A stretch of DNA of 64,000 nucleotides from Amorphophallus konjac. Taxonomy: Eukaryota > Streptophyta > Magnoliopsida > Alismatales > Araceae. The notes beneath the pieces were generated by a model that saw only the letters and a list, made by a program, of their open reading frames with translations, did no database searches and had not been told where the DNA came from. Positions 54,769 to 64,000 of the stretch are shown here, piece by piece. The first letter of the stretch is position 1, and each line of letters opens with the position of its first letter. Both the position numbers and the translations under genes were made by a program. The DNA is taken from positions 76,199,247 to 76,263,246 of the forward strand of contig CM040128.1 in NCBI GenBank assembly GCA_022559845.1, read 5' to 3'.

Positions 54769-55586
54769 TTAATATCAAAAGCATAGATGATACTTGTCTG
54801 TTCAACAAGCTCAGTTTTAAACTCAAAATTGAAAAGGGTTTGCTGTAACCCTTGCAATTCCAGTGTTACTAAGTGTCAAATTATTTAAGCTCAATACATA
54901 TCCTAGTTACTCCCATAGATATTCATTGGTTCTGAAATCAGTAGGATACAGTTTTGACCAAGTCTTTGATGGTTATGTGACTTAGGTTCATTGCTATAAA
55001 CGGGTACTACAACCTTATATATGACATATAATGAATCTACTCTACCTTTTATCACTATTAAACCAGACATTTGTCAAGAATGCATAATCTTGATTCTTTT
55101 GCCTGAAGACTTTTCCTATAATCTGCTTATCTACTGAACCACTACACAGGGTGTTACTCTGTTCCCTTCCTCCTCTGGTTATCTTTCCTATCTTCCGCAG
55201 TATTCCTCACTCCTTGTTTGCTGATGGCAAAGGGGGAGAGAAAAAGGACTTCGTGGTATTTTGATTAAGGGGGAGTTGTACTTAAGGATAATCTTGTTAA
55301 AGGGGGAGACCATCTTCAGGGGGTAGATGTGTTTGGGAAGAGTATCTAGTGTTAGGAAAGTTTTGGGGGAGAGTTTCTTCAGGGGGTAGAGACACTTGAC
55401 TAGTTCAGGCGGAGAGCTTATCAATTGGTATCAGATGGATCATTGTCTGCATGTCAATTTGTGATAGGTCTATATCTGTGTGTTTGCCTGGTGCATTGGT
55501 TGACTGCGCTTCATGTTAAATACATCCTATATTGGATTAAACTTGTCTCATCAAAATACATCATAGTTTTGGGTGTTGCTATCATC

Positions 55587-55600
55587 AAAAAGGGGGAGAA
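55587..55600 (+). promoter_or_regulatory. Copia 3 polypurine tract
   Basis: AAAAAGGGGGAGAA directly before TGTTGGGTC of the 3' LTR, preceded by TGTTGCTATCATC. Confidence 0.85.
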
Positions 55601-56482
55601 TGTTGGGTCTCCTCTGGAGTTGATCTGCAGTGTGGAGACTGTTGTGTGTGTGATTGTGTTTTGAATGATTGGCAACAATAGAGTTGACTTGGTTGACTAT
55701 AGTGTTGACTTTGGTGACTTTATCTTGACCAGGGTAATATTATGTATTTTGATGAATTTTATATGTCAGATCTTTACATAAAACACTTCTGCACCTTCAT
55801 ACTGTAGCTAGCACTGTATAGGTCCGTGCATGTGGTCAGTGTGACCATCTCAGGTCGGTGCTAGTCACTATTGACTGAATAGTCAGGTCAATGCATATAC
55901 AGATTCATTCAGTCATTTCATCAAATAGTTTGCATACATGAGCATTTCTGTTCTTAAGGTCGATGCATGTTTCAGAAGTTCTTCACTGAGGTCGGTGCAT
56001 GCATCAGACATTGTTTACTAAGGTCCGTGCATATGCTCATGAGGTCGGTGCTAGCCTGTTGTGCATTGTCATAAGGTCGGTGCTAGCATTCATTAGTCTG
56101 CACAAGGTCGATGCTAGTTGCATTCTACTTGGAGTCAGGTCGATGCCAGCAGTGTCTAACACTAAGTAAGGTCGGTGCAGGTTTAGGTGTCAAAGGCTCA
56201 AGGTTGGTGCATACTCAAAGTCGATGCACCTCTTCACTAGCAGCATATCAGGTTAGTGCATGCTTTGCATCGCAAATAACCAAGGTCGGTGCATACTTGT
56301 CTTATGCATATTAGAGGTCGGTGCATGTCCTAATATACACATGCAAGGGTCGGTGCATTGTCTGCTTCATACATATAAAGGTATGTGCAAGTTTTCATAC
56401 ATGCGTAATATGGTCAGTGCATACTTGTATCTTGCATAACCAAAGTTAGTGCATTGTTTGCCTTACGAGTGTAGATGGTCAG
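55601..56482 (+). repeat. Copia 3 3' LTR, interrupted after 882 bp
   Basis: Matches 45869-46750 closely, including the start of the motif array, then stops at GATGGTCAG (56482). The remaining roughly 1.3 kb (G-boxes, TATA, R, U5) would be expected beyond the inserted Tat-like element, outside the window. Confidence 0.9.
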
Positions 56483-57250
56483 TGTAGATCTAAAATTAGA
56501 CCTCCTCCAATTGATGATTTGAATAGGAGTAATGATTTGACAAGCTATAGAACCAAAATCAATGATAAAAAGGGGGGTCACATGTAATAATAAAAATCCG
56601 TGATCCCCACTGAGGCCAACAACATTCCAAATAATATGAAGATCAAAATAAGGGCATGTTACATACCTCAGAAATTCAAGAGGGCCAAGAGTTGGCCTAA
56701 GAATGAACGCGCTATATCGTCCTAGCACCTTCTAAAGATCGTGCTATGTTCCTATGGCGCGATATCAGATAGAAAGTGGGATGAACTGGATTCGTTTCTT
56801 CCTTGCTCCAAGGCTGACCAAGGTGCAAGGGCTCCACGTATCAATCTTCTAGTGCCTGCAAACAATCATAAACAACAAATAAAAGGCCCATTAGATCGAG
56901 ATTTATGTAGAATCTGTCCCTATTCTTAATCAAAAGCATATAAGTACAGGGCTAGATCACCTGGGGGTTTGGTGGTTTTTAAACCCCTATGGAAGGGCCA
57001 AAAATAGGTTTGGTGTGTGTGAATGCGTGTATTTTGTAAAAGAAGTGTTTTTGAAATCAATATGCAATGTTATGCGAGGATTGAATGAAACGAATTGGGG
57101 AGAAAAATTAAGAACGAGTAAGAACACAATAAGCCCCAAAATACTTCCTTGGATGTGTGAGGAGCGAGGAATTATTGATTTGGAATGGAGAGCAGCCTCC
57201 TCCTCGTCAAGATCTCGAGTTGCATCTCCTCAGAACGACGGCCAAGGGTC

Positions 57251-57260
57251 CAATTTATAG
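57251..57260 (-). promoter_or_regulatory. Candidate TATA box of the Tat-like LTR
   Basis: Minus-strand CTATAAATTG about 630 bp inside the LTR, in a context without other TATA-like words. Confidence 0.4.
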
Positions 57261-57470
57261 GAGAAGGATCAAGAACGAACCCTAGGTCGGAGTTCGATCC
57301 AATCTAATGACTTGGTGGCTTAAATCAAGGCAATCTTGCCGATTAATGAGGGGAAAAGACTCCTATTAGGATTAGGAACCTTCCTTTGGACGAAATATGA
57401 TTGGAAGCTTACCAAAATAAGGACCCAAATAGAAAAAGGGGAGTCCGGGTCGGACTGGGTTTCTGACTGA

Positions 57471-57528
57471 GAACGCGCTAGCATGATATAGCGCGTTCTT
57501 CATGAACGCGCTATAACGATATAGCGCG
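57471..57528. repeat. Double GCGCTATA hairpin in the Tat-like LTR
   Basis: Two adjacent inverted repeats. GAACGCGCTA (57471-57480) pairs with TAGCGCGTTC (57489-57498). CGCGCTATA (57507-57515) pairs with TATAGCGCG (57520-57528) around the loop ACGA. The same pair of hairpins occurs in PMD intron 1 at 59604-59664. Confidence 0.85.
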
Positions 57529-57890
57529 ACAACGACTGGTTCGCCAAATGACTAAAAAAAGAATAAATACCCTTTGGCCAGTCGTTTAATCAAATATTAA
57601 GTAAGAATAACAACCAGAGTGGATGCTATAAAGATCAAATATCAAGAAATAACGACTGTTCAAATGATCATTCAATTAGGTCCATAACGCGCTATGAACA
57701 AGAAAGTGATGTGAGTGAATAGCGCGAGAATGCCAAATTCGAGAGGAGATCCAATGTACGGAAATTGAATTGTAGGGCCAAGAATAGGGAGAAATATCCC
57801 AGAAAATCAACCAATCATGGATGAATTGGGGCATTAACTAGGAGAACAAAGAAATTGCTCAACTTATCGACCAAAAACGGGTGTCTACAG

Positions 57891-57909
57891 ATGCCCCTCC
57901 TTGATATCC
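57891..57909 (-). promoter_or_regulatory. Tat-like element polypurine tract
   Basis: Minus-strand GATATCAAGGAGGGGCATC immediately before TGTAGACACCC. The purine run adjacent to an LTR start indicates minus-strand orientation. Confidence 0.65.
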
Positions 57910-59011
57910 GCTTTGCAGGGGAGTGAGACGGAGATGAAAAAGAGACAAAACAGAGATGACACGGAGTGGTAATGACAGAGAGATGAAGTGGAAACGTAGT
58001 GGAGCGGACAGATAAGTGGATATCAAGGAAAAAGAGACATCCGTCACAACCGACAAGTGATAGGAATAATCTAGAAAACTCTAAGCTAAGCACAAGGTCA
58101 AGCTAGCACCGGTGACTCCTACCTAGAACGATAGGCACGGAACAAAGAAAATGAAATTGATCAACCTCTTGCACAAAAGAGGCATCCGCAGTGCGTAGTA
58201 ACTACGAATTTCACTCAGTTAGTGGAATGGATGCTAGCCCGGCGGATCCATCGACGCCATCGTGCGGTTCACAGCTAATGAGTGGACCAAAAGGGATAAG
58301 TTGAATTGGATTGAAAGGAGATAGAAAAATTCCAGGCAAGGGTCACATCGACCAACGAGATCCAGCGCTCAACTAGGAGCAATCTTTCAAATTCAGAATG
58401 GAATTGAATTTTTTTATTCAAGAACTTAAGCATTATTGATCCTTAATTAGGAAGCAAAACTGGACATTTACGAATGCGAAAAGGGCATGATGCGTGCAGG
58501 GCTAAAATAAAAGAAATCATTAAAACAAATGCAAAGAAAGAATAAAATATAAGCTACTCAAGGATAATATTATTAAATCAAACAGACTCGGGTCAAGAGT
58601 TATCCGCAACCACGGCGTGCGAGATGAAGTCCATCGTCCCCAAATTTGTCCGACCTAACAGCCTATCCGACGATTAACTGCATGTTACTAGATCATCACT
58701 GTTTTTGGTAGAGGGGAACTCAGATCCCGAAACATACAGAGAACCGGTCGGTCCTTGAGATAATATAATAATGTAAGTATCATATAGTAATGCAATAAAG
58801 GAAGGGATACAGGAATACTTACCTGATGGTGTGCCATTTTATCTTCTCCTTTTCTTTTCCTGGGAATACAATGTTAAGTGAAAATAGAGCAAATTTAAGT
58901 ACGCATAAGCAAGAGAACATAAGCTTTTATTCACTCACAACATATATTCTCATTGTATTTTCTTTTCTTTTCTCCCCCCCTTTTATTTTTTATCTCTCTT
59001 TTTTTATTTTC
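57910..59011. other. Noncoding region between the Tat-like 3' LTR and the PMD gene
   Basis: AT-rich with no convincing ORF on either strand. In the element's sense this is 3' untranslated DNA; in the PMD gene's sense it is upstream promoter DNA. Confidence 0.5.
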
Positions 59012-59067
59012 ATTATCGCGCTATATATACCTAGCGCGATAATGTCGCGCTAGGAAATTGTAGCGCG
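59012..59067 (+). promoter_or_regulatory. Palindromic TATA region of the PMD gene
   Basis: ATTATCGCGCTA (59012-59023) and TAGCGCGATAAT (59032-59043) form a perfect 12-bp inverted repeat whose arms and loop together contain CTATATATAC, a TATA box about 160 bp upstream of the PMD start codon. A second inverted repeat follows, CGCGCTA (59046-59052) with TAGCGCG (59061-59067). A C/T-rich leader continues to the ATG at 59189. Confidence 0.6.
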
Positions 59068-59188
59068 TTCATTACGCGCACAATTCAAAAACCGCCCCCC
59101 ACCCTCTCATTCATTCAAACTCATTCTTTCCCTCTCTTCGTTCCCTCTCTCATCCCCTACCCAGCCCAAACCTCCAAACCCTAATCCG

Positions 59189-62102
59189 ATGGAAGGAGAA
59201 CCTCCTCGACGTTCCAAACGGCGTGCCACCCGCGGCCGTCATCGATCTCGCACGGAGGAGAAACGGGCGCCCTCTCCAATGGAAGAAAACCCCGATTCGG
59301 AGGTGACCGTCTCGGCTAGGCCTGAAGGAGAAGAGATGGAGGTCCCTTCCGACGAGGCGGAGGGGGCTGAAGGTGCCGCGGTGGCCGAGGAAGTAGCGGT
59401 GGAACCCCTTGGTGGTGCGGCGGTTCGAAAACGGCGATTGGTAAGAAACCACCTCTAACTTGTTTTCTCTTTGATTTTTTCTTGTTTTCCTTTCATAAAA
59501 GATAAAAACGGAAGGGTAGACGCCCCCTTAGACCAATGTAGAGGGCAAAATGCCGATAGAATAGATTTAGGGAATGAGGGGTTGTCCCCTACCTTCTGAA
59601 TATGAACGCGCTATGTTTTCATAGCGTGTTCATCATGAATGCGCTATAACGATATAGCGCGTTCAAGAACAGAATGCCAATTTTTTTATTTTTTTATTTT
59701 TTTCTTTTGCTGACGAACACAAATTGATACTTCTTGCTCTTATGTTGTGTGCAGGGTGTAGAGGGTGCAGTTCGTGCCCGGATTTCATGGACATTAGTTC
59801 GGGCCGTCTACTTTGCACTACCAGAGTTTCAATGGGCCCGCCTCCGCCGAATGGGCTTTGGAGAGTTCTTGGAAATAGATGTGCTGAGAGTCGATATGGG
59901 ATTGATAAGGGCCCTGAAAGCCAGATGGGATACGGGGTGCAAGGCCTTTCTCTTCCCCTGGGGTCATATGATCCCGACTCTAGAAGACGTCACTCGTATT
60001 ACTGGACTGCGGGTGCACGGATCGGCAGTGACAGGCTGCACTTACCCTGATTACTGAGAGATGGCACGCAGGCTGCTAGGCTTGGAGCTGGAGGGGACCG
60101 GCCGGACTTTGCTAGTGTCGAGAATAACTTTACAGGAGAGTCTCGGCTTGTTCCACACACAGCGGGAGGTGGGGGAGACCTTGACGGCTCATGAGAGGAG
60201 ACTAGAGGCTGAGGCCAGAGAGAGCTTCATGACCGAGGCTAGTGCACAGGCCTACATGGAGCTGAGGAGGTTTCTTATTCTGATTATTGGTAAGCTACTT
60301 CTAGTGACCCAAGGTGATGCAGTGAGCTACCGATTTCTACCTCTACTGGAGGATTTGAGCAGAGTCGGACGGTACGCTTGGGGTGCGGCAGTCTTAGCCC
60401 ATTTGTTCGACAATTTTGGCATTTATTCACTCCAGTCCTCACTCGGGGGATTCTACCCTCTACTTCAGGTATCTCTGTAAGCCTTAAACTCTATGAATTA
60501 AATTATGCACTTGCCTCTTATACTAATCACATGAGCTACATTTCAGGTCTGGAGCTATTTGTATCTTCCTACCCTTAGGCGTGCTTGGGAGGATCGAGGA
60601 GATCTACTGCCCCTGGCCAGACGATGGACCCCAACACGAGACAGCCGATCTCTGAAGGATCAGGTCACCCACAGGAGATGTTACATATGGTGCCCCATAT
60701 AGAGGTAAGATTTAATTTTTTGAAATTGAATTTAATTATATGAATGAAATCAAGGGCAATGACAAATTGAACTTTGCAGGTGGTCTGGACTCCGTATCAG
60801 AGGGATATCGGGGTGATGCCCTGGGTGGAGTCGGCCATCCCATACTTCGGGAGAGAGATCTGGTTGCACGCCCTCAACCTGGTTGAACCCCTATATTATA
60901 GTATAATCATGAGGACATTGGGGCTCCACCAGGCGGTAGTAGAGTTCCCGACCAAGGCGATGGACCCACGACCTGGGCGGCGTTTTCGAGGCCTCCAGGG
61001 GACAGATGATTGGCGGCAACGTGCCCGTGAGCAGTTTGCGGATTGGAAAAGGCGTGGCCGACCAGTCCTTGCGGGAGCGGACTTAGATGATGCCTATCTT
61101 CAGACCTACTCTCAGACATATGGCAGTCGGGTCTACCAAAGCGCACGTGGACAAGTACTCTTTTACTTCATTAGCATTTTCCAACCTTAATGCCTTAATT
61201 GCTTGATATGTGATCACCATGTGTTTAATGCAGTTTGACATAGAGGGGAGACTAGCCATGGTACATGGGCTCCTTGACTCCACGATCGGACAGCGCGAGG
61301 ACCTCCAGCATACCATAGATGAGCTGGTAAGAACTTGTAATTAGAATGATCTGGATTTAAATTTCTATTAACAATAATGTTTCTTTTCAGCGTGAGGAGC
61401 TAGAGGTAGTCCGATCCTCGCATGGCGCCTCATCCTCTACTCAGCCCGCCTGTGACCGCATCGATCTAGAGAGCCAGCTTGCTAGTACAGTTGCTCGGGC
61501 GGAGGCAACTGAGGCCTCCCTACAGGAAAGAGTAAGCAATCTATTCTTTTAATCTAGTCTTGAAAACTTTATCAATATCAGTATTTGACCAAGATTTTGG
61601 GGACAGGAGCAAGAGTTGCGGATGGCGGAAGTAGAGCTGAGGCGCCGAGACACAGAGGAGCTTCCTCGGGATGTGGTGGAGCTACACCTCCTCCTCGGGG
61701 TGGAGAGTAGTGAGCGGCAGAGAGAGAGAGGGAGGATCGAGACAGAGAGAGAGAGAGAGAGAGAGATGGGAGAGAGAGAGAGTGGAGCGGGAGCTGGAGA
61801 GGGTGCAGCTGAGTACTAGATTAGGAATCACCGAGCAGCGGGCAAAAGATGCGGAGGATCGCTATCGGCGGGGGCGTGAGCAAGCCCAGTGTGAGGGGTA
61901 CTCCCGGGCCTATTCGAGCACTGATTATTTAGTTACCTCCTCTGAGCATCAGAGGAGGGAAGATGCTGAGAGGAGAGCACGCGGTGACAGGGGTTCAACT
62001 TCTCGGGGATCGATGGCTCCTCCTAGGCCTTCCCGGGGAGGACAAGCGGAGGCTGAGAGCTCGCGTAGAGGGGGAGATCAAGAGGGTCGAGGGGAGAGCT
62101 AG
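59189..62102 (+). pseudogene. Plant mobile domain (PMD) protein gene, seven exons, disrupted
   Basis: Exons by GT-AG sites and homology: 59189-59440, 59755-60468, 60547-60704, 60780-61154, 61234-61326, 61391-61531 and 61607-62102. Exon 1 is basic then acidic (SKRRATRGRH, EMEVPSDEAEGAEG). Exons 2-4 carry the PMD, as in MAIN-like and so-called phosphatase 7 long form proteins: RMGFGEFLEIDVLRVDMGLI, FLFPWGHMIPTLEDVTRITG, YAWGAAVLAHLF, WSYLYLPTLRRAW and VVWTPYQRDIGVMPWVE. Exons 5-7 encode a predicted coiled coil and an Arg/Gly/Ser-rich tail (GSMAPPRPSRGG). Lesions: TGA at 60055-60057, a one-base phase error in exon 3 producing TAG before the splice site, and a frame change in the (GA)n run near 61720-61780. 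It is antisense to the Tat-like element, which explains how introns survived retrotransposition. PMD proteins of the MAIN group act in silencing and meristem maintenance; a role for this copy is unknown. Confidence 0.82.
59604..59664. repeat. Double GCGCTATA hairpin in PMD intron 1
   Basis: GAACGCGCTATG (59604-59615) with CATAGCGTGTTC (59620-59631), one mismatch, then GAATGCGCTATA (59637-59648) with TATAGCGCGTTC (59653-59664), one mismatch, loop ACGA. It is equivalent to 57471-57528 in the LTR. Confidence 0.85.
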
Positions 62103-62359
62103 AGAGGTTGTTTGTACCCACTCTCATTTTGTAACCTTTTGACATATATAGTGGAATGAGACAGTCTTTGGTACTTGTTGCACTTCTTGTGATTGTTCTT
62201 TTGATTTTGCGTGCCCCTGCAAAAGGATATCCCTGCAATAATGTCATCATAAATATAATGCAATTTTTTTTGGATTTTTGAAAATATGCAAATTTTTATA
62301 AGTTTTTGAAAAGTATTTGCATTTTTATGGAAATTTAAAAAAATATTCGATTCAATTTT
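62103..62359. other. Downstream of the PMD gene
   Basis: AT-rich, with no gene on either strand. Possible 3' untranslated region of the PMD transcript; no clear polyadenylation signal can be assigned. Confidence 0.4.
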
Positions 62360-62540
62360 GACGCTTGGGAAATATTCAATTTTTTTTGTAATTTTTGACA
62401 ATATTCAAATTTTATTTGGAATTTTGGCAATATTCAATTTTTTTGGAATTTTGGTAATATTCAATTTTTTTGAAATTTTGGCAATATTCAATTTTTTTTT
62501 GAATTTTGGCAATATTCATTTTTTTGAAATTTTGGTTTAG
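62360..62540. repeat. Tandem repeat, about 28-32 bp unit
   Basis: Five to six imperfect copies of a unit around AATTTTGGCAATATTCAATT followed by a T run; the T run length varies between units. Tandem repeats in untranslated parts are common in Tat-lineage elements. Confidence 0.85.
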
Positions 62541-64000
62541 ACATTGCTAGTGCAGCATCAACGGATGTTTAAACCACTGGCTAAGGGTCCTTGTTCCTTC
62601 CCCTTTCGCTAAAAACTGCCCAAAGTTAGGCGTGCATTTAAAGGTGGCGCCCTATGACCGGCTACCTTTGGTTAACGGTGTTCCTACCAAGGCCATACTT
62701 GAAAAACACTCGATCTTAGAGGGAGAAGAGAAGAATAATTGGAGATAAGCTTTGTGCAGGATGGGAGGTATCGGGACTTGAATTCCTTCCAAGATATTAC
62801 CCCTCAAAGAGGTGGTCTGTTACGCCGGGACTTTTTGCCTTTGATTTTTAGACCCTTGACATGCATACGACTAGGGTTTTCCCTGCGGGGACTTTGCCAC
62901 TCTTGTCATGCCATAATTCATACTTTTGAATTTATTGAAAATTTAACTTGATTTTCATAATAGCCCTTTTTGGCTAGATGTATCATGAAATTTCACTTTA
63001 TTTTGGGTCAAGACTGTCCCTATTTGAGACTTCTCTCATATTGGGGAGTACCTAGGTCGGTTATCTCATCTGTCAACCTCTCGCACCTGCACTCAACCGA
63101 GTAAAGAAGGAAAAGACTTTCAGATATACTCCTGGCATGGCCAAAGTAGCAACGGTATTTACAAAGGAGACGGCTAAGGGCGCCGTGAAGTGTGTGCGGT
63201 GCCCAGCTAAGGGTTGCTCTTAACAAGCGGAGAGAGAAATGCCGAACTCCCAGCGCAGGGTTCTTATTAACCAAAGTGCTGCAGAAGCAAGCCTAAAGAC
63301 CTTTTTCGACTCTTGGATTAACAAAACTTAAGGTAAAGGTTTAAAATTCCACTCCTAATCAAAGTTAAGAAGTACTTTCTTTTGAAAACCGTGGGTGAAT
63401 AAGGTGATAAAAATGCACCAAAATGCACACGTAGACCAACACATTACCTTGCGACCTTTGTTGAAGCAGCTGCCAGCGGAGATGTTGATAAAACATGGGA
63501 TTTGTTGTCCTCATTTGGCAGATAAGGAAGGATAGCAAAGTTTTGAAAGTGGCTTAACAAGAAGGAGTGGTGTTTAAACGGAACTCAGACGAATAAGGAT
63601 GAAAAGGAAGAGAGGCGAGAGCTAGAACTCCCTCACTAAGGTGCGGAGACCCTGATCACATGAAAGGTCTACAAAAGAAGCAAAAAATCAAGAGGAGGAG
63701 TGAGGACTAAAGCCTCGGAAGCAGTGGGAGAAAGGGCAGATGCCCGAGGCAGTGGACGTGGAAGAAGTTGGGTCGGACCCAGGAATAGGTGAAATTAAGA
63801 GAAGGAATTGATAGATGGAAAGGGGAGGATCCGAAGGGTCCGGAAGCAGTGGAGTAGAATCATGGTAGAAGGAATCCGGAGGATCCGGAGGAGGAGAATC
63901 TCGAGGGACGCGATGCCCTGGGAAGAAATATGCAAAAGAAGATGAAAAAGGAAGATGAGGATAAATGATATGATGTCCCGGAGGAGCAGGAAGATGAAAC
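62541..64000. other. Unrecognised interior of the Tat-like element
   Basis: No frame on either strand gives a recognisable Gag or Pol domain, and short ORFs (for example 63020-63274 on the minus strand) resemble nothing known to me. Purine-rich plus-strand sequence dominates 63600-64000 (GGAGGATCCGGAGG-type repeats near 63820-63895). It could be the untranslated zone between the PMD gene and a pol lying to the right. Confidence 0.5.

Larger units (their letters stand above)
53571..55600 (+). other. Copia 3 3' noncoding region with multiple polypurine tracts
   Basis: No coding signal and no envelope-like ORF. AGGGGGAG-type runs at about 53866, 53920, 55230, 55267, 55300 and 55589, the last directly before the LTR. 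It includes the hairpin modules at 54503-54768. Confidence 0.8.
45869..56482 (+). mobile_element. Copia 3: Sirevirus-type Ty1/copia element with full gag-pol layout
   Basis: 5' LTR 45869-48055, tRNA-Met primer binding site, Gag, then protease, integrase, RT and RNase H in the copia order, a long 3' noncoding region with many polypurine tracts and a 3' LTR from 55601. The 3' LTR stops at 56482, where a Tat-like element begins. The long Gag with acidic, coiled-coil and KEGLGFNP blocks and the multiple polypurine tracts place it with Sireviruses. Lesions are few, mostly single stops and small shifts, so it is a recently active lineage. It lies in the protease of gypsy A; the base pairs before it are TTGAG, the expected target duplication. 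Confidence 0.92.
56483..57890 (-). repeat. Tat-like element 3' LTR
   Basis: 1408 bp. On the minus strand it runs from TGTAGACACCC at 57890 to GATCTACA at 56483. It contains several GCGCTATA palindromes (56706, 57471-57528, 57686) and a candidate TATA box. Its partner is not in the window. Confidence 0.75.
56483..64000 (-). mobile_element. Tat-like Ty3/gypsy element (minus strand), partial, with antisense PMD gene
   Basis: A 1.4-kb sequence with TGTAGA/TCTACA ends (56483-57890) sits exactly at the break in the copia 3 LTR. On the minus strand it is preceded by the purine-rich AAGGAGGGGCATC and starts TGTAGACACCC, as expected for a 3' LTR and its polypurine tract. The interior has an intron-containing PMD gene on the opposite strand. 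PMD-type extra ORFs, often antisense, are known from Tat-lineage gypsy elements. No gag-pol is visible before 64000, so the class rests on the LTR, the tract and the PMD gene. The other LTR should lie to the right, followed by GTCAG and the rest of the copia 3 LTR. Confidence 0.7.

Noticed and set aside
53571..55600. Envelope-like ORF in copia 3
   Set aside because: Some Sireviruses have one between pol and the 3' LTR, but no frame of useful length or membrane segment is present here.
59189..62102. PMD gene as an ordinary host gene
   Set aside because: It lies between an LTR with a polypurine tract and element-type sequence, shares the palindromes with that LTR and carries three lesions. A host gene interrupted by an unrelated LTR cannot be fully excluded without the sequence to the right.
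1..64000. tRNA or rRNA genes
   Set aside because: Only the tRNA-Met primer complements were found; no cloverleaf or rRNA sequence was recognised by eye. A tRNAscan run would settle this.

Overview
The window is plant nuclear heterochromatin. It is a nested stack of LTR retrotransposons, and I found no ordinary host gene. The evidence for a plant is the set of lineages present: Sirevirus-type Ty1/copia elements, Tekay/Del-type and CRM-like Ty3/gypsy chromoviruses, and a Tat-like gypsy element carrying an antisense plant mobile domain (PMD) gene. All recognised primer binding sites match plant initiator tRNA-Met (TGGTATCAGAGC or one base off). The species cannot be named from the sequence.

Layout. 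1-700: unrecognised AT-rich DNA. 700-1659 plus 9379-9678: the 3' part of a plus-strand gypsy LTR ('gypsy D'), split by a complete minus-strand element ('element C', 1660-9373, target duplication CGGTT). Element C has no protease, RT, RNase H or integrase core. It encodes Gag, a long unknown region and an integrase C-terminal/chromodomain-like tail in one frame. 9679-11964: 3' LTR of minus-strand 'gypsy A', whose pol lies in pieces at 12588-11965, 24475-23458 and 45868-44347. These pieces are separated by 'copia 1' (12589-23457), 'gypsy B' (24476-44346, target duplication ACATT) and 'copia 3' (45869-56482). Gypsy B is itself split by 'copia 2' (29257-39893, target duplication TACGG). Copia 3 is broken in its 3' LTR at 56482/56483 by a minus-strand Tat-like element that runs off the right edge.

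How they work together. Copia 3 is the only copia element here with pol. Copia 1 and 2 keep a shortened Gag with several zinc knuckles, have no pol, and share 3' noncoding modules with copia 3, so they look like parasites of a copia 3-like partner. All copies carry stops or frameshifts. The U3 regions of the copia LTRs are built from long arrays of short degenerate motifs: GTCnGTGCA in copia 2 and 3, GGTGACAAATAG in copia 1. Each array lies upstream of a TATA box, with clustered G-boxes in copia 2 and 3.

Best candidates for something undescribed: (1) a two-hairpin RNA module in the 3' noncoding region of all three copia elements, with compensatory stem changes; (2) the zinc-knuckle-rich, pol-less Sirevirus derivatives; (3) the Gag-unknown-IN-CTD/chromodomain ORF of element C; (4) a GCGCTATA palindrome family in the Tat-like element, one copy of which encloses the TATA box of the intron-bearing antisense PMD gene; (5) the U3 motif arrays.
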